Origin: Oceanococcus sp041619555
Lineage (GTDB): Bacteria; Pseudomonadota; Gammaproteobacteria; Nevskiales; Oceanococcaceae
Assembly: GCA_041619555.1 (NCBI GenBank)
Contig: JBFKDQ010000001.1
Location: 92,338 to 156,337 of the forward strand
DNA: 64,000 nucleotides
Reading direction: 5' to 3'
In this document: positions 16,999 to 26,565 of the stretch, one piece after another
Layout of the letters: the number at the start of each line of letters is the position of its first letter
Position numbering within the stretch: the stretch's first letter is position 1
Made by a program: the position numbers and the translations under genes
The notes under the pieces: model-generated
The model's input: the letters and a program-made list of their open reading frames with translations, nothing else
Told to the model about the DNA's origin: nothing
Databases searched by the model: none

Positions 16999-17016
16999 CA
17001 GCAGAATATTCTGCTG
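16999..17016. promoter_or_regulatory. Lrp-type operator between the regulator and putA
   Basis: CAGCAGAATATTCTGCTG is a perfect 18-bp palindrome. Its inner 15 bases (17002-17016) match the E. coli Lrp consensus YAGHAWATTWTDCTR at 14 of 15 positions. It lies 76 bases before the putA ATG and 23 bases before the regulator ATG, so it can serve both genes. Confidence 0.75.
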
Positions 17017-17091
17017 GATATTCGTCAATTTCGCCAAATCATTGGGCTTGATCCGCCCTAAGATGCCTGCGAATTCTTCGAGGCCATTGTC

Positions 17092-20000
17092 ATGCTGCTA
17101 GCCCCCGCCCGTTTGCTTGAAAAGGATGCGTTGCGTCAGCGCCTGCGTCTGCTCTGGCTGGCCGATGATCGCGAGGCGATCTTGCCCTTGCTGGAGGACG
17201 CTGATATCGGCGCGACCAAGCGCGAAGAGGCGCGGAGCTATGCGCAATTTCTGATCGCCCGCTTGCGCGCTGAACAGCAGGGCAAAGGCGGCGTGGATGC
17301 CCTGCTTAACGAGTTTTCCCTTTCGACGGAAGAAGGGGTGGCGCTGATGTGCCTGGCGGAAGCCTTGTTGCGGGTCCCTGACGCCCTGACCGCGGACAAG
17401 CTGATCCGGGACAAGCTGCAAGCCGGCAACTGGGCATCGCACCTGGGGCACAGCGATTCGATGTTCGTGAATGCCTCGGCCTGGGCCCTGCTGTTCACCG
17501 GCAAGATGGTGAACTACAGCGATGCGCAGCAGCGCGCCCTGCATGGCAGCCTGAAGCGTGCATCAGGACGCCTGGGACAGCCGGTCATCCGCGCCGCGGT
17601 GCGGCGGGCGATGGCCATCATGGGCGAAGTCTTCGTCATGGGCACCACGATCGAGGCGGCGATGGACCGGGCCGAGCGCATGGAAGCGCGGGGCTATCGT
17701 TATTCTTATGACATGCTGGGTGAGGGCGCGCGCAGCGCGGCAACCGCGCAGGACTACTTCGATGCCTATGCAAAGGCCATCGAGGCCATCGGCCGCAAAC
17801 ATCAGCAACAGGGCCCGGATGCTGCCGCTGGCATCTCGGTCAAACTGTCCGCGCTGCACCCGCGCTATGAAGCAAGCCAACATGCCCGCGCGGTGACGGA
17901 ACTGGTGCCACGTCTGCGCAGTCTGGCCTTGCAAGCCAGGGCGTACGATATCGGCCTGACGGTTGACGCCGAAGAAGCCGCCCGGCTGGATCTGTCCCTG
18001 GATGTCATCGCGGCGGTATTCCGCGACCCGGCCCTGCGGGGCTGGACCGGCTTCGGCGTCGCGGTGCAGGCCTACCAGAAACGTGCCCCCCTGCTGATCG
18101 ACTGGCTGGCCCAGCTGGCCCGGCAGGTCGGGCGGCGGATGATGGTCCGTCTGGTCAAGGGCGCGTACTGGGACAGCGAAATCAAGCAGGCGCAGATGCT
18201 GGGCCTGCGCGGCTACCCGGTATTTACCCGTAAACCTGCCACCGATGTCTGTTATCAGGCCTGTGCGCGGCGGCTGCTGGGACACCGGCCGATCCTGTTC
18301 CCCCAGTTTGCCACCCACAATGCCTGGAGCGTCGCAGCAATTCTGGCGATGGACGCCGGCCACGCGGGCAATTACGAATTCCAGCGCCTGCACGGCATGG
18401 GCGCTGCCCTGTACGAACAGGTCATGCGGGACCATCGCATTCCCTGTCGCATCTATGCGCCGGTGGGAGAGCATCAGGACCTGCTGGCGTATCTGGTGCG
18501 GCGCCTGCTGGAGAACGGTGCCAACAGTTCATTCGTCAACAACATCGTTGATGCCCATGTCTCGATCGATGAACTGGTGCAGGACCCGGTACTCAGCGTG
18601 CGGACATGGACCGAATTCACGCACCCGGCCATTGCCTTGCCGCAATCTCTGTACGGCGAGGACAGGCCCAACTCGCGCGGCCTGGACCTGAGCGATACGC
18701 TGGCGCTGGATCAGCTTGGCCGCACCATGGCCGGTCATTGGCAATCGCGCGCCGAGGACGGCAGCGGCCAGGCGGTGCGAAATCCGGCCCGCAACGCAGA
18801 AATCGTCGGCCATCTACGGTTCGACTCCGCAGATGGCATGCGCGACAAGCTGGATCTGGTCGCTGCGTCCACCCATCGTGCCTGGCCTGTTGCGGCGCGT
18901 GTGGCGTTCCTCCGGGCGCTGACGGAAAGCCTGGAAGCGCATCGCGAGGAACTGATCCTGCTCTGCATCAAAGAAGCCGGCAAAACCGTTGCTGACAGCA
19001 TTGCCGAAGTCCGCGAGGCGGTGGATTTCTGTCGCTACTACGCCGCGCAGGCCAGCCGGCTTGAACAGGCGGAGCCACTCGGTACGGTGCTTTGCATCAG
19101 CCCCTGGAACTTCCCGCTGGCCATCTTTATCGGCCAGGTCAGCGCCGCCCTGGCCGCCGGCAATGCCGTGCTCGCCAAGCCTGCCGAACAGACCAGTCTG
19201 ATCGCCCTGCGCAGCCTCGCCCTGATGCAGGCCTGCGGCCTGCCGGCCAACCGGATGGCCTGCGTCATTTCGCCCGGCCCCCTGGCCGGCGAAACCCTGG
19301 TCCCGGACCCGCGCATCAGGGCAGTGCTGTTTACCGGCTCCACCACCGTGGGTCGCTGGCTGTTCGATACTCTGGCGCAGCGGCGCGATGGGCCGATACC
19401 GCTGATCGCGGAAACCGGTGGGCAGAACGCGATGATCGTGGACTCCACCGCACTGCCCGAACAGGTGGTAGACGATGTGATCCGCTCGGGCTTTCACAGC
19501 GCGGGACAACGCTGCTCCGCGCTACGGGTCCTGTTCCTGCAGGACGAGACCGCCGACCACCTGATCGAGATGATCAAGGGCGCGATGGCGGAACTGGTGA
19601 TCGGCGACCCACTGGACCTGGCCACAGACGTCGGCCCGGTCATCGATGCCCGCGCGCTGGAGCGACTGCATCTGCACGTCGATGTCATGGCTGGCGCCGA
19701 GGGCGTCAAACTGCTGCATACCCTGCCCCTGCCTGCCACTCTCGCCGCGCATGGCCATTTTTTCGCGCCTCGCCTGTACGAACTCGACCGTCTGGATCGC
19801 CTCGACCAGGAGGTATTCGGCCCTGTCGTCCATGTGATCCGCTATCAGGCGCGGGACCTGGAACAGGTCATCGCCCAGATCAATGCAGCCGGTTTCGGCC
19901 TCACCCTGGGCGTCCACAGCCGCATACAACGCAGTGCGGAGAGGATCGCCGCCGCGGCCAAGGTCGGCAATGTGTATATCAATCGCGACATGATCGGCGC

Positions 20001-20613
20001 GGTGGTGGGGGTGCAACCTTTCGGTGGCCGCGGCCTGTCCGGCACCGGACCCAAGGCGGGAGGGCCGCTGTACCTGCCAGCACTGACCCGCAATGACCAG
20101 GGAGCGTCCCGGATCAGCGCCATCGATCTGAGGCCACGGCTGATGCCGGGACCGACCGGCGAGCGCAACCTGTATCAGCTCGAGCCCAGAGGATCGGTGC
20201 TCGCGCTGTACGCTTGCGACGATCCGCTGGCACATGGACTGGCCACGCTGGATGCGGCGCTGGCCACCGGCAACCGGCTGAAGCTGTGCGCACCGGAAGG
20301 CTGGCGCGAAGTGCTGGAACAAGGACGCCAGCACTGGCTGGCACAGGGCCGCGAAGCCCAGTGCCTGGAGATCGAATACACGCTGACATGGCCCCAGCAC
20401 CTGCACGCGCAGCAGACCCTGGTGCTGGCGCCCGGCAGTCCATTGCTGCCCCGGGCACTGGCGGAACTGCGAGCCGTCAAAGGACCGATTCCGCGGCTGA
20501 TCTGTCAGCCAGCCGGAGAAAATTACTGGCAACGCTTTGTCGAAGAAAAGGTGATCTCCAGCAACACGACGGCGGCCGGCGGCAATGCCAGCTTGATGAC
20601 CTTGCGTCCCTGA
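17092..20613 (+). CDS. putA: Bifunctional proline dehydrogenase / L-glutamate-gamma-semialdehyde dehydrogenase PutA (type B)
   Basis: 1173 residues. The enzyme oxidises proline to glutamate in two steps. The FAD-dependent PRODH barrel (about 100-480) shows RLVKGAYWDSE (353-363) and RRLLENGANSSFVN. The NAD-dependent aldehyde dehydrogenase (about 520-1000) has general base Glu774 (AETGG) and nucleophile Cys808 (GQRCSALR). About 170 further residues end in TTAAGGNASLMTL, the C-terminal ALDH-superfamily domain. The N-terminal ribbon-helix-helix repressor domain of E. coli PutA is absent, so this is the type B form. Regulation probably comes from the divergent Lrp-type gene. Confidence 0.95.
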   Translation: MLLAPARLLEKDALRQRLRLLWLADDREAILPLLEDADIGATKREEARSYAQFLIARLRAEQQGKGGVDALLNEFSLSTEEGVALMCLAEALLRVPDALTADKLIRDKLQAGNWASHLGHSDSMFVNASAWALLFTGKMVNYSDAQQRALHGSLKRASGRLGQPVIRAAVRRAMAIMGEVFVMGTTIEAAMDRAERMEARGYRYSYDMLGEGARSAATAQDYFDAYAKAIEAIGRKHQQQGPDAAAGISVKLSALHPRYEASQHARAVTELVPRLRSLALQARAYDIGLTVDAEEAARLDLSLDVIAAVFRDPALRGWTGFGVAVQAYQKRAPLLIDWLAQLARQVGRRMMVRLVKGAYWDSEIKQAQMLGLRGYPVFTRKPATDVCYQACARRLLGHRPILFPQFATHNAWSVAAILAMDAGHAGNYEFQRLHGMGAALYEQVMRDHRIPCRIYAPVGEHQDLLAYLVRRLLENGANSSFVNNIVDAHVSIDELVQDPVLSVRTWTEFTHPAIALPQSLYGEDRPNSRGLDLSDTLALDQLGRTMAGHWQSRAEDGSGQAVRNPARNAEIVGHLRFDSADGMRDKLDLVAASTHRAWPVAARVAFLRALTESLEAHREELILLCIKEAGKTVADSIAEVREAVDFCRYYAAQASRLEQAEPLGTVLCISPWNFPLAIFIGQVSAALAAGNAVLAKPAEQTSLIALRSLALMQACGLPANRMACVISPGPLAGETLVPDPRIRAVLFTGSTTVGRWLFDTLAQRRDGPIPLIAETGGQNAMIVDSTALPEQVVDDVIRSGFHSAGQRCSALRVLFLQDETADHLIEMIKGAMAELVIGDPLDLATDVGPVIDARALERLHLHVDVMAGAEGVKLLHTLPLPATLAAHGHFFAPRLYELDRLDRLDQEVFGPVVHVIRYQARDLEQVIAQINAAGFGLTLGVHSRIQRSAERIAAAAKVGNVYINRDMIGAVVGVQPFGGRGLSGTGPKAGGPLYLPALTRNDQGASRISAIDLRPRLMPGPTGERNLYQLEPRGSVLALYACDDPLAHGLATLDAALATGNRLKLCAPEGWREVLEQGRQHWLAQGREAQCLEIEYTLTWPQHLHAQQTLVLAPGSPLLPRALAELRAVKGPIPRLICQPAGENYWQRFVEEKVISSNTTAAGGNASLMTLRP

Positions 20614-20661
20614 TGCGGGCAGCTGTGCGGGCCTGCAGCCCGGACGCAGGCGCAGCGGGAT

Positions 20662-21798
20662 TCAGACTGGCATCGGCAGTCTGGGCACCCGCTGCTGGAC
20701 CTGGCTCAACAACTCGTAGGCGATGGTGCCTGCCGCCGGCGCGAGGTCCTCAACCCGCAGGCCATCCCCCCAGAGCATCACTTCCTCCCCCACCGCCACC
20801 GATTCCAGGGCGCTGACATCCAGCGCCAGCAGATCCATCGAAACCCTTCCGACCAGCGGACAGGCCTGGCCGCGGACCAGGGCGCGCCCCTGCGCCCCCC
20901 AGACGCGCGGATAACCGTCGCCGTAGCCAATCGCGACGGTGGCAACTTTCGCCGCCTGGCTGGCATGCCAATCGAGTCCGTAGCCCACACCGCCACCGGC
21001 GGGCACATCGTGAACGGCGAGAACTCTGGTCTTCAGCCGCATGACCGGGCGCAGATCGTACTGCAGAGCTTCCAGGCCTGGATTCACGCCATACAGCATC
21101 AACCCCGGTCGCACCCAGTCACGGTGGGCGGCAGGAAACGACAGCACCGCCGCCGAGTTGGCCAGGCTCTGTGCGCAGCAGGGCAGCTGCGCCAGCACCC
21201 GATCAAATGCCTCGATTTGCCTTGCCGTAACAGGCAGCCGCGGCTCATCGGCACAGGCAAAATGGGTCATCGCAACCAACTCGGACACACGTCCGCGCAG
21301 GCGTCCGAATGCATCAACAAACTGCTGCGCGGAAAAGCCCAGACGATTCATTCCGGTATTGAGTTTCAGCCACACCGCAGGCGGTGAAGCCAGGGCAAGC
21401 AGCGACCGCAGTACCGAATCCTCATGCACGACCACCGCAATGCGACGATCGGCGCACCAGCGCAGGGCGTCCAAGTCCAGACTGGCTGCCGTCAGCAGCA
21501 GTTTAAGCTGCGGATATCGCAACCTGAGCTGTTCCGCTTCTTCCAGCCTGGCCACCGCCATCCCGTCAACCCGATTCAGCAGCGCCTGCGCGCACAGCAG
21601 GGCGCCATGTCCGTAGGCATCTGCCTTGAGCATGGCCATGATTTTTGCGTGTGGCGCCAACTGACGAACGACATCGGCATTATGACGCAGGGCCGCGACA
21701 TCGATCTCGGCCCAGGCGCTGTGAATCTGGGCGCTGATAAGCTTGTATTCCCGTTCAGTTCCGCCGCTATTGTCGCATTCCCGCGCCGCAGCCGACAT
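20662..21798 (-). CDS. alr: Alanine racemase
   Basis: 378-residue PLP enzyme that makes D-alanine for peptidoglycan. The PLP lysine is in AMLKADAYGHG (Lys58). The catalytic tyrosine region GVGYGLDWHASQ and the motifs GYGDGYPR and GRVSMDLLALD are present. The ATG at 21798 is used; a TTG four codons upstream is possible but would overlap the mnmC leader fully. The gene is head to head with mnmC and tail to tail with putA. Whether it also serves D-alanine catabolism cannot be told. Confidence 0.94.
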   Translation of the reverse strand: MSAAARECDNSGGTEREYKLISAQIHSAWAEIDVAALRHNADVVRQLAPHAKIMAMLKADAYGHGALLCAQALLNRVDGMAVARLEEAEQLRLRYPQLKLLLTAASLDLDALRWCADRRIAVVVHEDSVLRSLLALASPPAVWLKLNTGMNRLGFSAQQFVDAFGRLRGRVSELVAMTHFACADEPRLPVTARQIEAFDRVLAQLPCCAQSLANSAAVLSFPAAHRDWVRPGLMLYGVNPGLEALQYDLRPVMRLKTRVLAVHDVPAGGGVGYGLDWHASQAAKVATVAIGYGDGYPRVWGAQGRALVRGQACPLVGRVSMDLLALDVSALESVAVGEEVMLWGDGLRVEDLAPAAGTIAYELLSQVQQRVPRLPMPV

Positions 21799-21809
21799 CT
21801 CGCCCGACA

Positions 21810-23630
21810 ATGACCAGCAAAGATCAGACCCTCGCCACGCCAGTCCTCTCTTGGACGGCCGACGGCGCGGTGAATCGCCATTTCCAGGACCCGTATTTTT
21901 CGCGCCATGACGGCGCGGCGGAGTCCCGCCATGTGTTTCTGGAGGCCAATGATCTGGGACGACGCTTCACCGACGCCAGCACATTCTGCATTGGTGAACT
22001 GGGATTCGGCACCGGCCTGAATTTTCTTCTGAGCTGGCAGCTCTTCCGCCGCCACGCCAGCAGCGCAGCGCAGCTGGACTACCTGGCCATCGAGGCCGCG
22101 CCACTGACCAGGCAACAAATGCATACGGCGCTGAAACCCTGGCCGGAGCTTGCGAACCTGCAACGACAACTCCTGGCCGCATGGCCGCAGCGAACACCCG
22201 GCTACCACCTGATCGAACCGGAAGCCGGCATCAGGCTGCTGCTGATGTTCGGCGATGTCCTGCCCATGCTGCAACAGTGCCGCAGCCAGGTGGATGCCTG
22301 GTTTTTCGATGGTTTCGCCCCGCAGCGCAATCCGGCGATGTGGAGCGCCCCGGTATTTGAAGAGGTCGCCCGCCTGAGCGCGACCGGGGCCAGCTTCGCC
22401 ACCTACACGGCGGCAGGTGATGTTCGCCGCAGATTGCAGTCACTGGGCTTCCTGGTGCGGAAACGGTCCGGGTTCGGGCCCAAACGGGACATGCTCTGCG
22501 GCCAGGTGCGCGCCGCGCCCCGGACCTTCGAGTCCAGCCCCTGGTTCGAATGGCCCCGGCACCAACCCGTTTCTGCGGCCGTCATCATCGGTGACGGTCT
22601 TGCGGGCGCGTGTCTGGCGCGTGTGCTCGCCGAACGCGGCATGGAGGTGGAGATACTCGGGCAGGCGAACGGCGCCAGCCATCGAATCCCGGGCTTTCTC
22701 GTCCGCAGCTATCCCGAGCGCACGGCCAGCCACAGCCACCGGCTGTACCGGCAAGGCTTCGCCAGCGCCCAGGCCTTCTATCAGCGCTACACCGACGAGT
22801 CCTATCGGCCCATTCGCATCGACACGGATGGCGGCCCCATGCAGGGCGGCGTGTTGCAGCCCGCCGGGGCGATTCGCACACTGCTGGCGCATCCGCTCAT
22901 CCGCCAGCGTCAGGGCGAACTGCGCGAACTGAAGCTTGCCCAAGCCCGATGGCAGCTGAGCACCACCGCAGGGCCCCTGCAAAGCGACTGCGTGATCCTG
23001 TGCTGCGCCCGCGTTCCTGCCGGCCTGGACCCGCGCCTGCACGATCTCAGCACGCCCTGCGCGGGCCAGGTCCTGCAACTGGCAGGACCCACTGCACAGG
23101 CCTACAGTGGCAGAATCCATGGCTTCCCGCTGGCGGCTTCGACCCAGCTGGGCTCCAGCTACCGGCCCGGCGAAGCGAGCCTGGAGATCCGCCCGCCGGA
23201 AAACGTCCAACTGCTGGAGCTGGCGCAACAGACGTGGCCTGCGAGCGGCTGCAGTCCGCAGAGTCAGGTGCTCGCCAACTATACGGGCTGGCGCGGCATC
23301 ACCCCCGATCACCTGCCCTTGATCGGCCCTTGCCCGGACCTTGATCGCTGGCATCTGGACTACGCCGATCTGCACCATGGCAAGACCCGCCAGGCGTATC
23401 CGCCGGCCAGCCTGTTGCCCGGCCTCTGGCTCAATCTTGCGCATGGCTCCCGTGGTGCCTGCCTTGCCCCACTGGCGGCACAACTGATCGGCGCTGCGCT
23501 GCTCGGTGCTCCGCTGCCGCTTCCAACCAAGCTGATCGCCGCCCTGCATCCCGGCCGATTCACCATCCGCAGCCTCAGGCGCGGGCACCCGGAAGCGGAA
23601 TGCGGGGCCCGCAATGCCGGCCCTGCCTAG
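21810..23630 (+). CDS. mnmC: Bifunctional tRNA wobble-uridine enzyme MnmC (MnmD methyltransferase + FAD oxidoreductase)
   Basis: 606 residues. It finishes 5-methylaminomethyl-2-thiouridine at tRNA position 34. The N-terminal SAM-dependent methyltransferase (about 1-235) has GELGFGTGLNF and DAWFFDGFAPQRNPAMW. The C-terminal FAD oxidoreductase (about 250-580) begins AVIIGDGLAGACLA and contains a YTGWRGITPDHLPLIG block. Length is a little below the E. coli enzyme. Its start is only 11 bases from that of alr, and its stop shares CTAG with the convergent acyl-CoA reductase gene. Confidence 0.94.
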   Translation: MTSKDQTLATPVLSWTADGAVNRHFQDPYFSRHDGAAESRHVFLEANDLGRRFTDASTFCIGELGFGTGLNFLLSWQLFRRHASSAAQLDYLAIEAAPLTRQQMHTALKPWPELANLQRQLLAAWPQRTPGYHLIEPEAGIRLLLMFGDVLPMLQQCRSQVDAWFFDGFAPQRNPAMWSAPVFEEVARLSATGASFATYTAAGDVRRRLQSLGFLVRKRSGFGPKRDMLCGQVRAAPRTFESSPWFEWPRHQPVSAAVIIGDGLAGACLARVLAERGMEVEILGQANGASHRIPGFLVRSYPERTASHSHRLYRQGFASAQAFYQRYTDESYRPIRIDTDGGPMQGGVLQPAGAIRTLLAHPLIRQRQGELRELKLAQARWQLSTTAGPLQSDCVILCCARVPAGLDPRLHDLSTPCAGQVLQLAGPTAQAYSGRIHGFPLAASTQLGSSYRPGEASLEIRPPENVQLLELAQQTWPASGCSPQSQVLANYTGWRGITPDHLPLIGPCPDLDRWHLDYADLHHGKTRQAYPPASLLPGLWLNLAHGSRGACLAPLAAQLIGAALLGAPLPLPTKLIAALHPGRFTIRSLRRGHPEAECGARNAGPA

Positions 23631-25612
23631 AGATGTGAACCGCGCAGCAGATAGGCCAGGGCCATGCCTTCCCGACTGAGCTTGTCCTCGATCTTGCCGC
23701 CGCCCTTGGCCGCGGTCGACGAGGGGAAGAGCTGGAAAGCCCGCGACAACAGGGAATCGTTGAGCTTGGGCCACAAGGCATAGCTGATTTCAGCCGCCTG
23801 CCCAAGCACCGTCTTGACCCGCTTGGTCTTGTTCAAGGCCGCATTGAGCACCAGTTCGGAGGCCTCATCCACCGACCAGGCCGGCGCATAGTCATACAGC
23901 TTGGTCGGCGCGATCATCGGCGTGCGCACCAGCGGCATGTAGATGGTGCTGATTTCGACATTGCTGGCCTTGACCTCTGCAGACAGACAGCGCGAGAACG
24001 CGTCCAGGGCCGACTTCGACGCCACATAGGCGGAGAATCGGGCCGCGTTGGAGAGGCAGCCGATGCTGGAAATATTGATGATCTGCCCCCCCTTGTGTTC
24101 CACCATCGACGGCAGCAAATTCATGATCAGGCGCACGCAGCCGAAGTAGTTGAGCTGCATCGTACGTTCGAAATCGTGGAATCGATCCAGGGACTCCAGC
24201 ACCGCACGGCGAATCGACCGACCGGCATTGTTGACGAGGATATCGACACGATGCAGATCCTTGAGCACCTGCACGCACAGTTCGTCGATGGATTCCAGAT
24301 TGTTCAGATCGCAGGTGTAGTAGCGGGCATCGCCACCCTTGGCCACGATGGTCTTGGCCACATCCTCGAGTTTGTCAGCGCTGCGCGCCACGAGAACGAC
24401 GGTCGCGCCATTGGCAGCGAACTTCTTCGCGGTTTCCAGCCCGATGCCACTGGATGCACCGGTGATCAGGACCACCTTGCCGCCCAGACGGGCCACCGCA
24501 CGACGCGAGGCACGCGGATAGTCCATGTGGGTTTCCCAGTAGGTCCACAGTTTTTCCGCGTAATCTTTGAGCAGCGGGCAGCGAACCTCGGTGTCTTTCA
24601 GCGCCTCACGCGTGCGCCGATCATCAAACACGGCCTTGTTGCGCACATAGCCCAGGGCCGAAACCGGAATGCCGATCGCCTTGGACATCTGCCGCATCGC
24701 CATCTCGAGCGGCAGAATTTTTGCCGTTTCACGCAGCGCGCCCGGCACCACCTGCGGCAACTCGGGCAATTCGTATTTCTTGGCGAATTCAGGCCCATGC
24801 GCTGCATCAAACATGATCTCCAGGACCCGTCCGATGGAATCCTGCGGTTTCTGGATCAGATGAAAAGCCTGGCCTTCAAGCCCGGGCTTGTGCGCCAGCG
24901 CGATCATCGCATCGGCAACATAGTCCACCGGCGCCAGCGGAAACTTGCCGCCTTCCACCCCGAGCAATGGCAACCATTTGGGAACCTTGTTGCGGATCTG
25001 CTTGATGATCGGAAACAGGTAGTAGGGTCCGTCGATCTTGTCCATTTCTCCGGTCAGCGAGGAACCCACCACCGCGCCGGGCCGATAGACCTGCCACGGC
25101 ACCTTGCATTCCTTGCGCACGATGGCTTCGGACTGAAACTTGGTACGGAAATAGGGATGCGACGTGTCCTGCCCTTCATCGAACATGTCTTCGGTGAAAT
25201 TCCCGACCCAGTGACCGCCGGCGACCGCCACCGAACTGACGTGCTGCAAGCGCACGTCGCCGCCCAGCGCATTGACGAAATTGACGACGTTGCGAGTGCC
25301 TTCATTGTTGATCCGGTCGCCGGTCTCATCATCCATGTTCATGTCATAGACGGCCGCCAGATGGAACACATGGTCGATCTTGCCCTGCAGCGCCTTGGCG
25401 GTCTTGGGGTCTGTCAGCCCGGGCGAGGTGATGTCCCCCCAGACCGGCTTCAACTGCTTGGCGTTGGCGCCGAGTGTTTGCTTGAGATGCTCGAACTTGG
25501 CTTTCGATGCTTCCCTGATGAGGACATGGACCGTCGCGTCTTCGCGCTCGAGCAAACGAGCCACCACAAATCGGCCAATGAATCCGGTCGCCCCGGTTAC
25601 AAAATAGTTCAT
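23627..25612 (-). CDS. Two-domain fatty acyl-CoA reductase (fatty alcohol-forming type)
   Basis: 661 residues, the same length and layout as the Marinobacter Maqu_2220 reductase as I recall it. The N-terminal extended-SDR domain has TGATGFIGR (6-14) and YFRTK (Tyr154, Lys158). A linker (about 250-370) leads to a classical SDR domain like Acinetobacter Acr1, with TGASSGIG (384-391), NNAGRSIRRAV, DRFHDFERTMQLNYFG, Ser515, Tyr529 and Lys533. Such enzymes reduce acyl-CoA or acyl-ACP with NADPH to aldehyde and alcohol, feeding wax ester formation. The start follows AAAGGGGGGAAC. The AraC-type and FabR-like genes lie upstream on the same strand. Whether the product is aldehyde or alcohol is not decided by sequence. 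Confidence 0.87.
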   Translation of the reverse strand: MNYFVTGATGFIGRFVVARLLEREDATVHVLIREASKAKFEHLKQTLGANAKQLKPVWGDITSPGLTDPKTAKALQGKIDHVFHLAAVYDMNMDDETGDRINNEGTRNVVNFVNALGGDVRLQHVSSVAVAGGHWVGNFTEDMFDEGQDTSHPYFRTKFQSEAIVRKECKVPWQVYRPGAVVGSSLTGEMDKIDGPYYLFPIIKQIRNKVPKWLPLLGVEGGKFPLAPVDYVADAMIALAHKPGLEGQAFHLIQKPQDSIGRVLEIMFDAAHGPEFAKKYELPELPQVVPGALRETAKILPLEMAMRQMSKAIGIPVSALGYVRNKAVFDDRRTREALKDTEVRCPLLKDYAEKLWTYWETHMDYPRASRRAVARLGGKVVLITGASSGIGLETAKKFAANGATVVLVARSADKLEDVAKTIVAKGGDARYYTCDLNNLESIDELCVQVLKDLHRVDILVNNAGRSIRRAVLESLDRFHDFERTMQLNYFGCVRLIMNLLPSMVEHKGGQIINISSIGCLSNAARFSAYVASKSALDAFSRCLSAEVKASNVEISTIYMPLVRTPMIAPTKLYDYAPAWSVDEASELVLNAALNKTKRVKTVLGQAAEISYALWPKLNDSLLSRAFQLFPSSTAAKGGGKIEDKLSREGMALAYLLRGSHL

Positions 25613-25695
25613 GTTCCCCCCCTTTTCGGGCTCAAAAAATGGTTGCCAAGATCCTACGCCAGTCCGCCCTGATCGTCTTGTCGATCGCGCTTGTA

Positions 25696-26514
25696 TCAAA
25701 CGCCTGCCAGCGCCAGGGGCTCAAAGCAGGGCATCAGAACGACGGCCGGCGAACGGACCACGCGCGTAGGCGACATGCCGAACATCTGATTGAACGCATG
25801 ATTGGCATGCGCCAGGTCATGAAATCCGGCCGCATGCGCGGCGTCCGTCAGCGTCATGTCCGGCTGCCAGTACGCGGCGATCTTCCAGGCCGCCAGCCAG
25901 CGAACGTACTGCGACAGACTGCAGCCCAGCGTCTTGCGCGACAAGCTGCGCAAGCGCGACTCGGATAGCCCGACCCGGCCGGCCAGCACAGCGATAGAGA
26001 CCTCGTCCAGAGCCAGATGTTCCACTTGCGCGATCGCCTCTCGCAGGCGCGCATCGCAGCACGCTGCTGCCGGCAATGCCTGGATTGAATTCACCGCCTC
26101 ACGATGCAGCTGACGGGCGAGTTCCGGACTCAGGCGGTCGGTGCTTTCATGCGGGACCAGCACGGCACGCAGCCGCTGCAGCGTTGCGGATGACAGGCTC
26201 CGGGCCGGCTGATGGCTTAGATAGTCCATCAGCGCCTGATGCTCAGGCGACAGGGGTTCGGCTTCGATCATGTAGGCACTGCCGTTGCAGATCCGCAGAA
26301 ACAGGCGTCTGGCAGTCGGCCCCAGGACGATTCCCGCACAGTGCAGGCGCCCGCCATGCTGGGTTTCCAGCTCCAGATCACCGTCCAGACTCACGATCAG
26401 GGTTGTGGAAATCCGCTGATACGGCTTGTTCTGGACGAAATCGCGACTGCGCAGCAGAAAGCTGCGCGGCCAATAGTAAATCTGGGTCGGCCCATGCATG
26501 TTTTTCGAACCCAT
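25696..26514 (-). CDS. AraC-family transcriptional regulator
   Basis: 272 residues. The C-terminal part (about 165-260) is an AraC DNA-binding domain with two helix-turn-helix units: VSIAVLAGRVGLSESRLRSLSRKTLGCSLSQYVRW and TLTDAAHAAGFHDLAHANHAFNQMFGMSPT. The N-terminal domain (about 1-120) is a cupin-like sensor of no recognised ligand. The start has GAGGAAG upstream. It lies 83 bases before the acyl-CoA reductase gene and 51 after the FabR-like gene, so it may control or be co-transcribed with the reductase. Confidence 0.88.
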   Translation of the reverse strand: MGSKNMHGPTQIYYWPRSFLLRSRDFVQNKPYQRISTTLIVSLDGDLELETQHGGRLHCAGIVLGPTARRLFLRICNGSAYMIEAEPLSPEHQALMDYLSHQPARSLSSATLQRLRAVLVPHESTDRLSPELARQLHREAVNSIQALPAAACCDARLREAIAQVEHLALDEVSIAVLAGRVGLSESRLRSLSRKTLGCSLSQYVRWLAAWKIAAYWQPDMTLTDAAHAAGFHDLAHANHAFNQMFGMSPTRVVRSPAVVLMPCFEPLALAGV

Positions 26515-26565
26515 GTTGCTTCCTCACACCCAGGCCGCTGGACCGCCGGTCCCGAACCGGCCACA

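Noticed and set aside
24095..25672. 525-codon open frame opposite the acyl-CoA reductase
   Set aside because: Complete overlap with a well-supported enzyme gene; His- and Gln-rich shadow composition.
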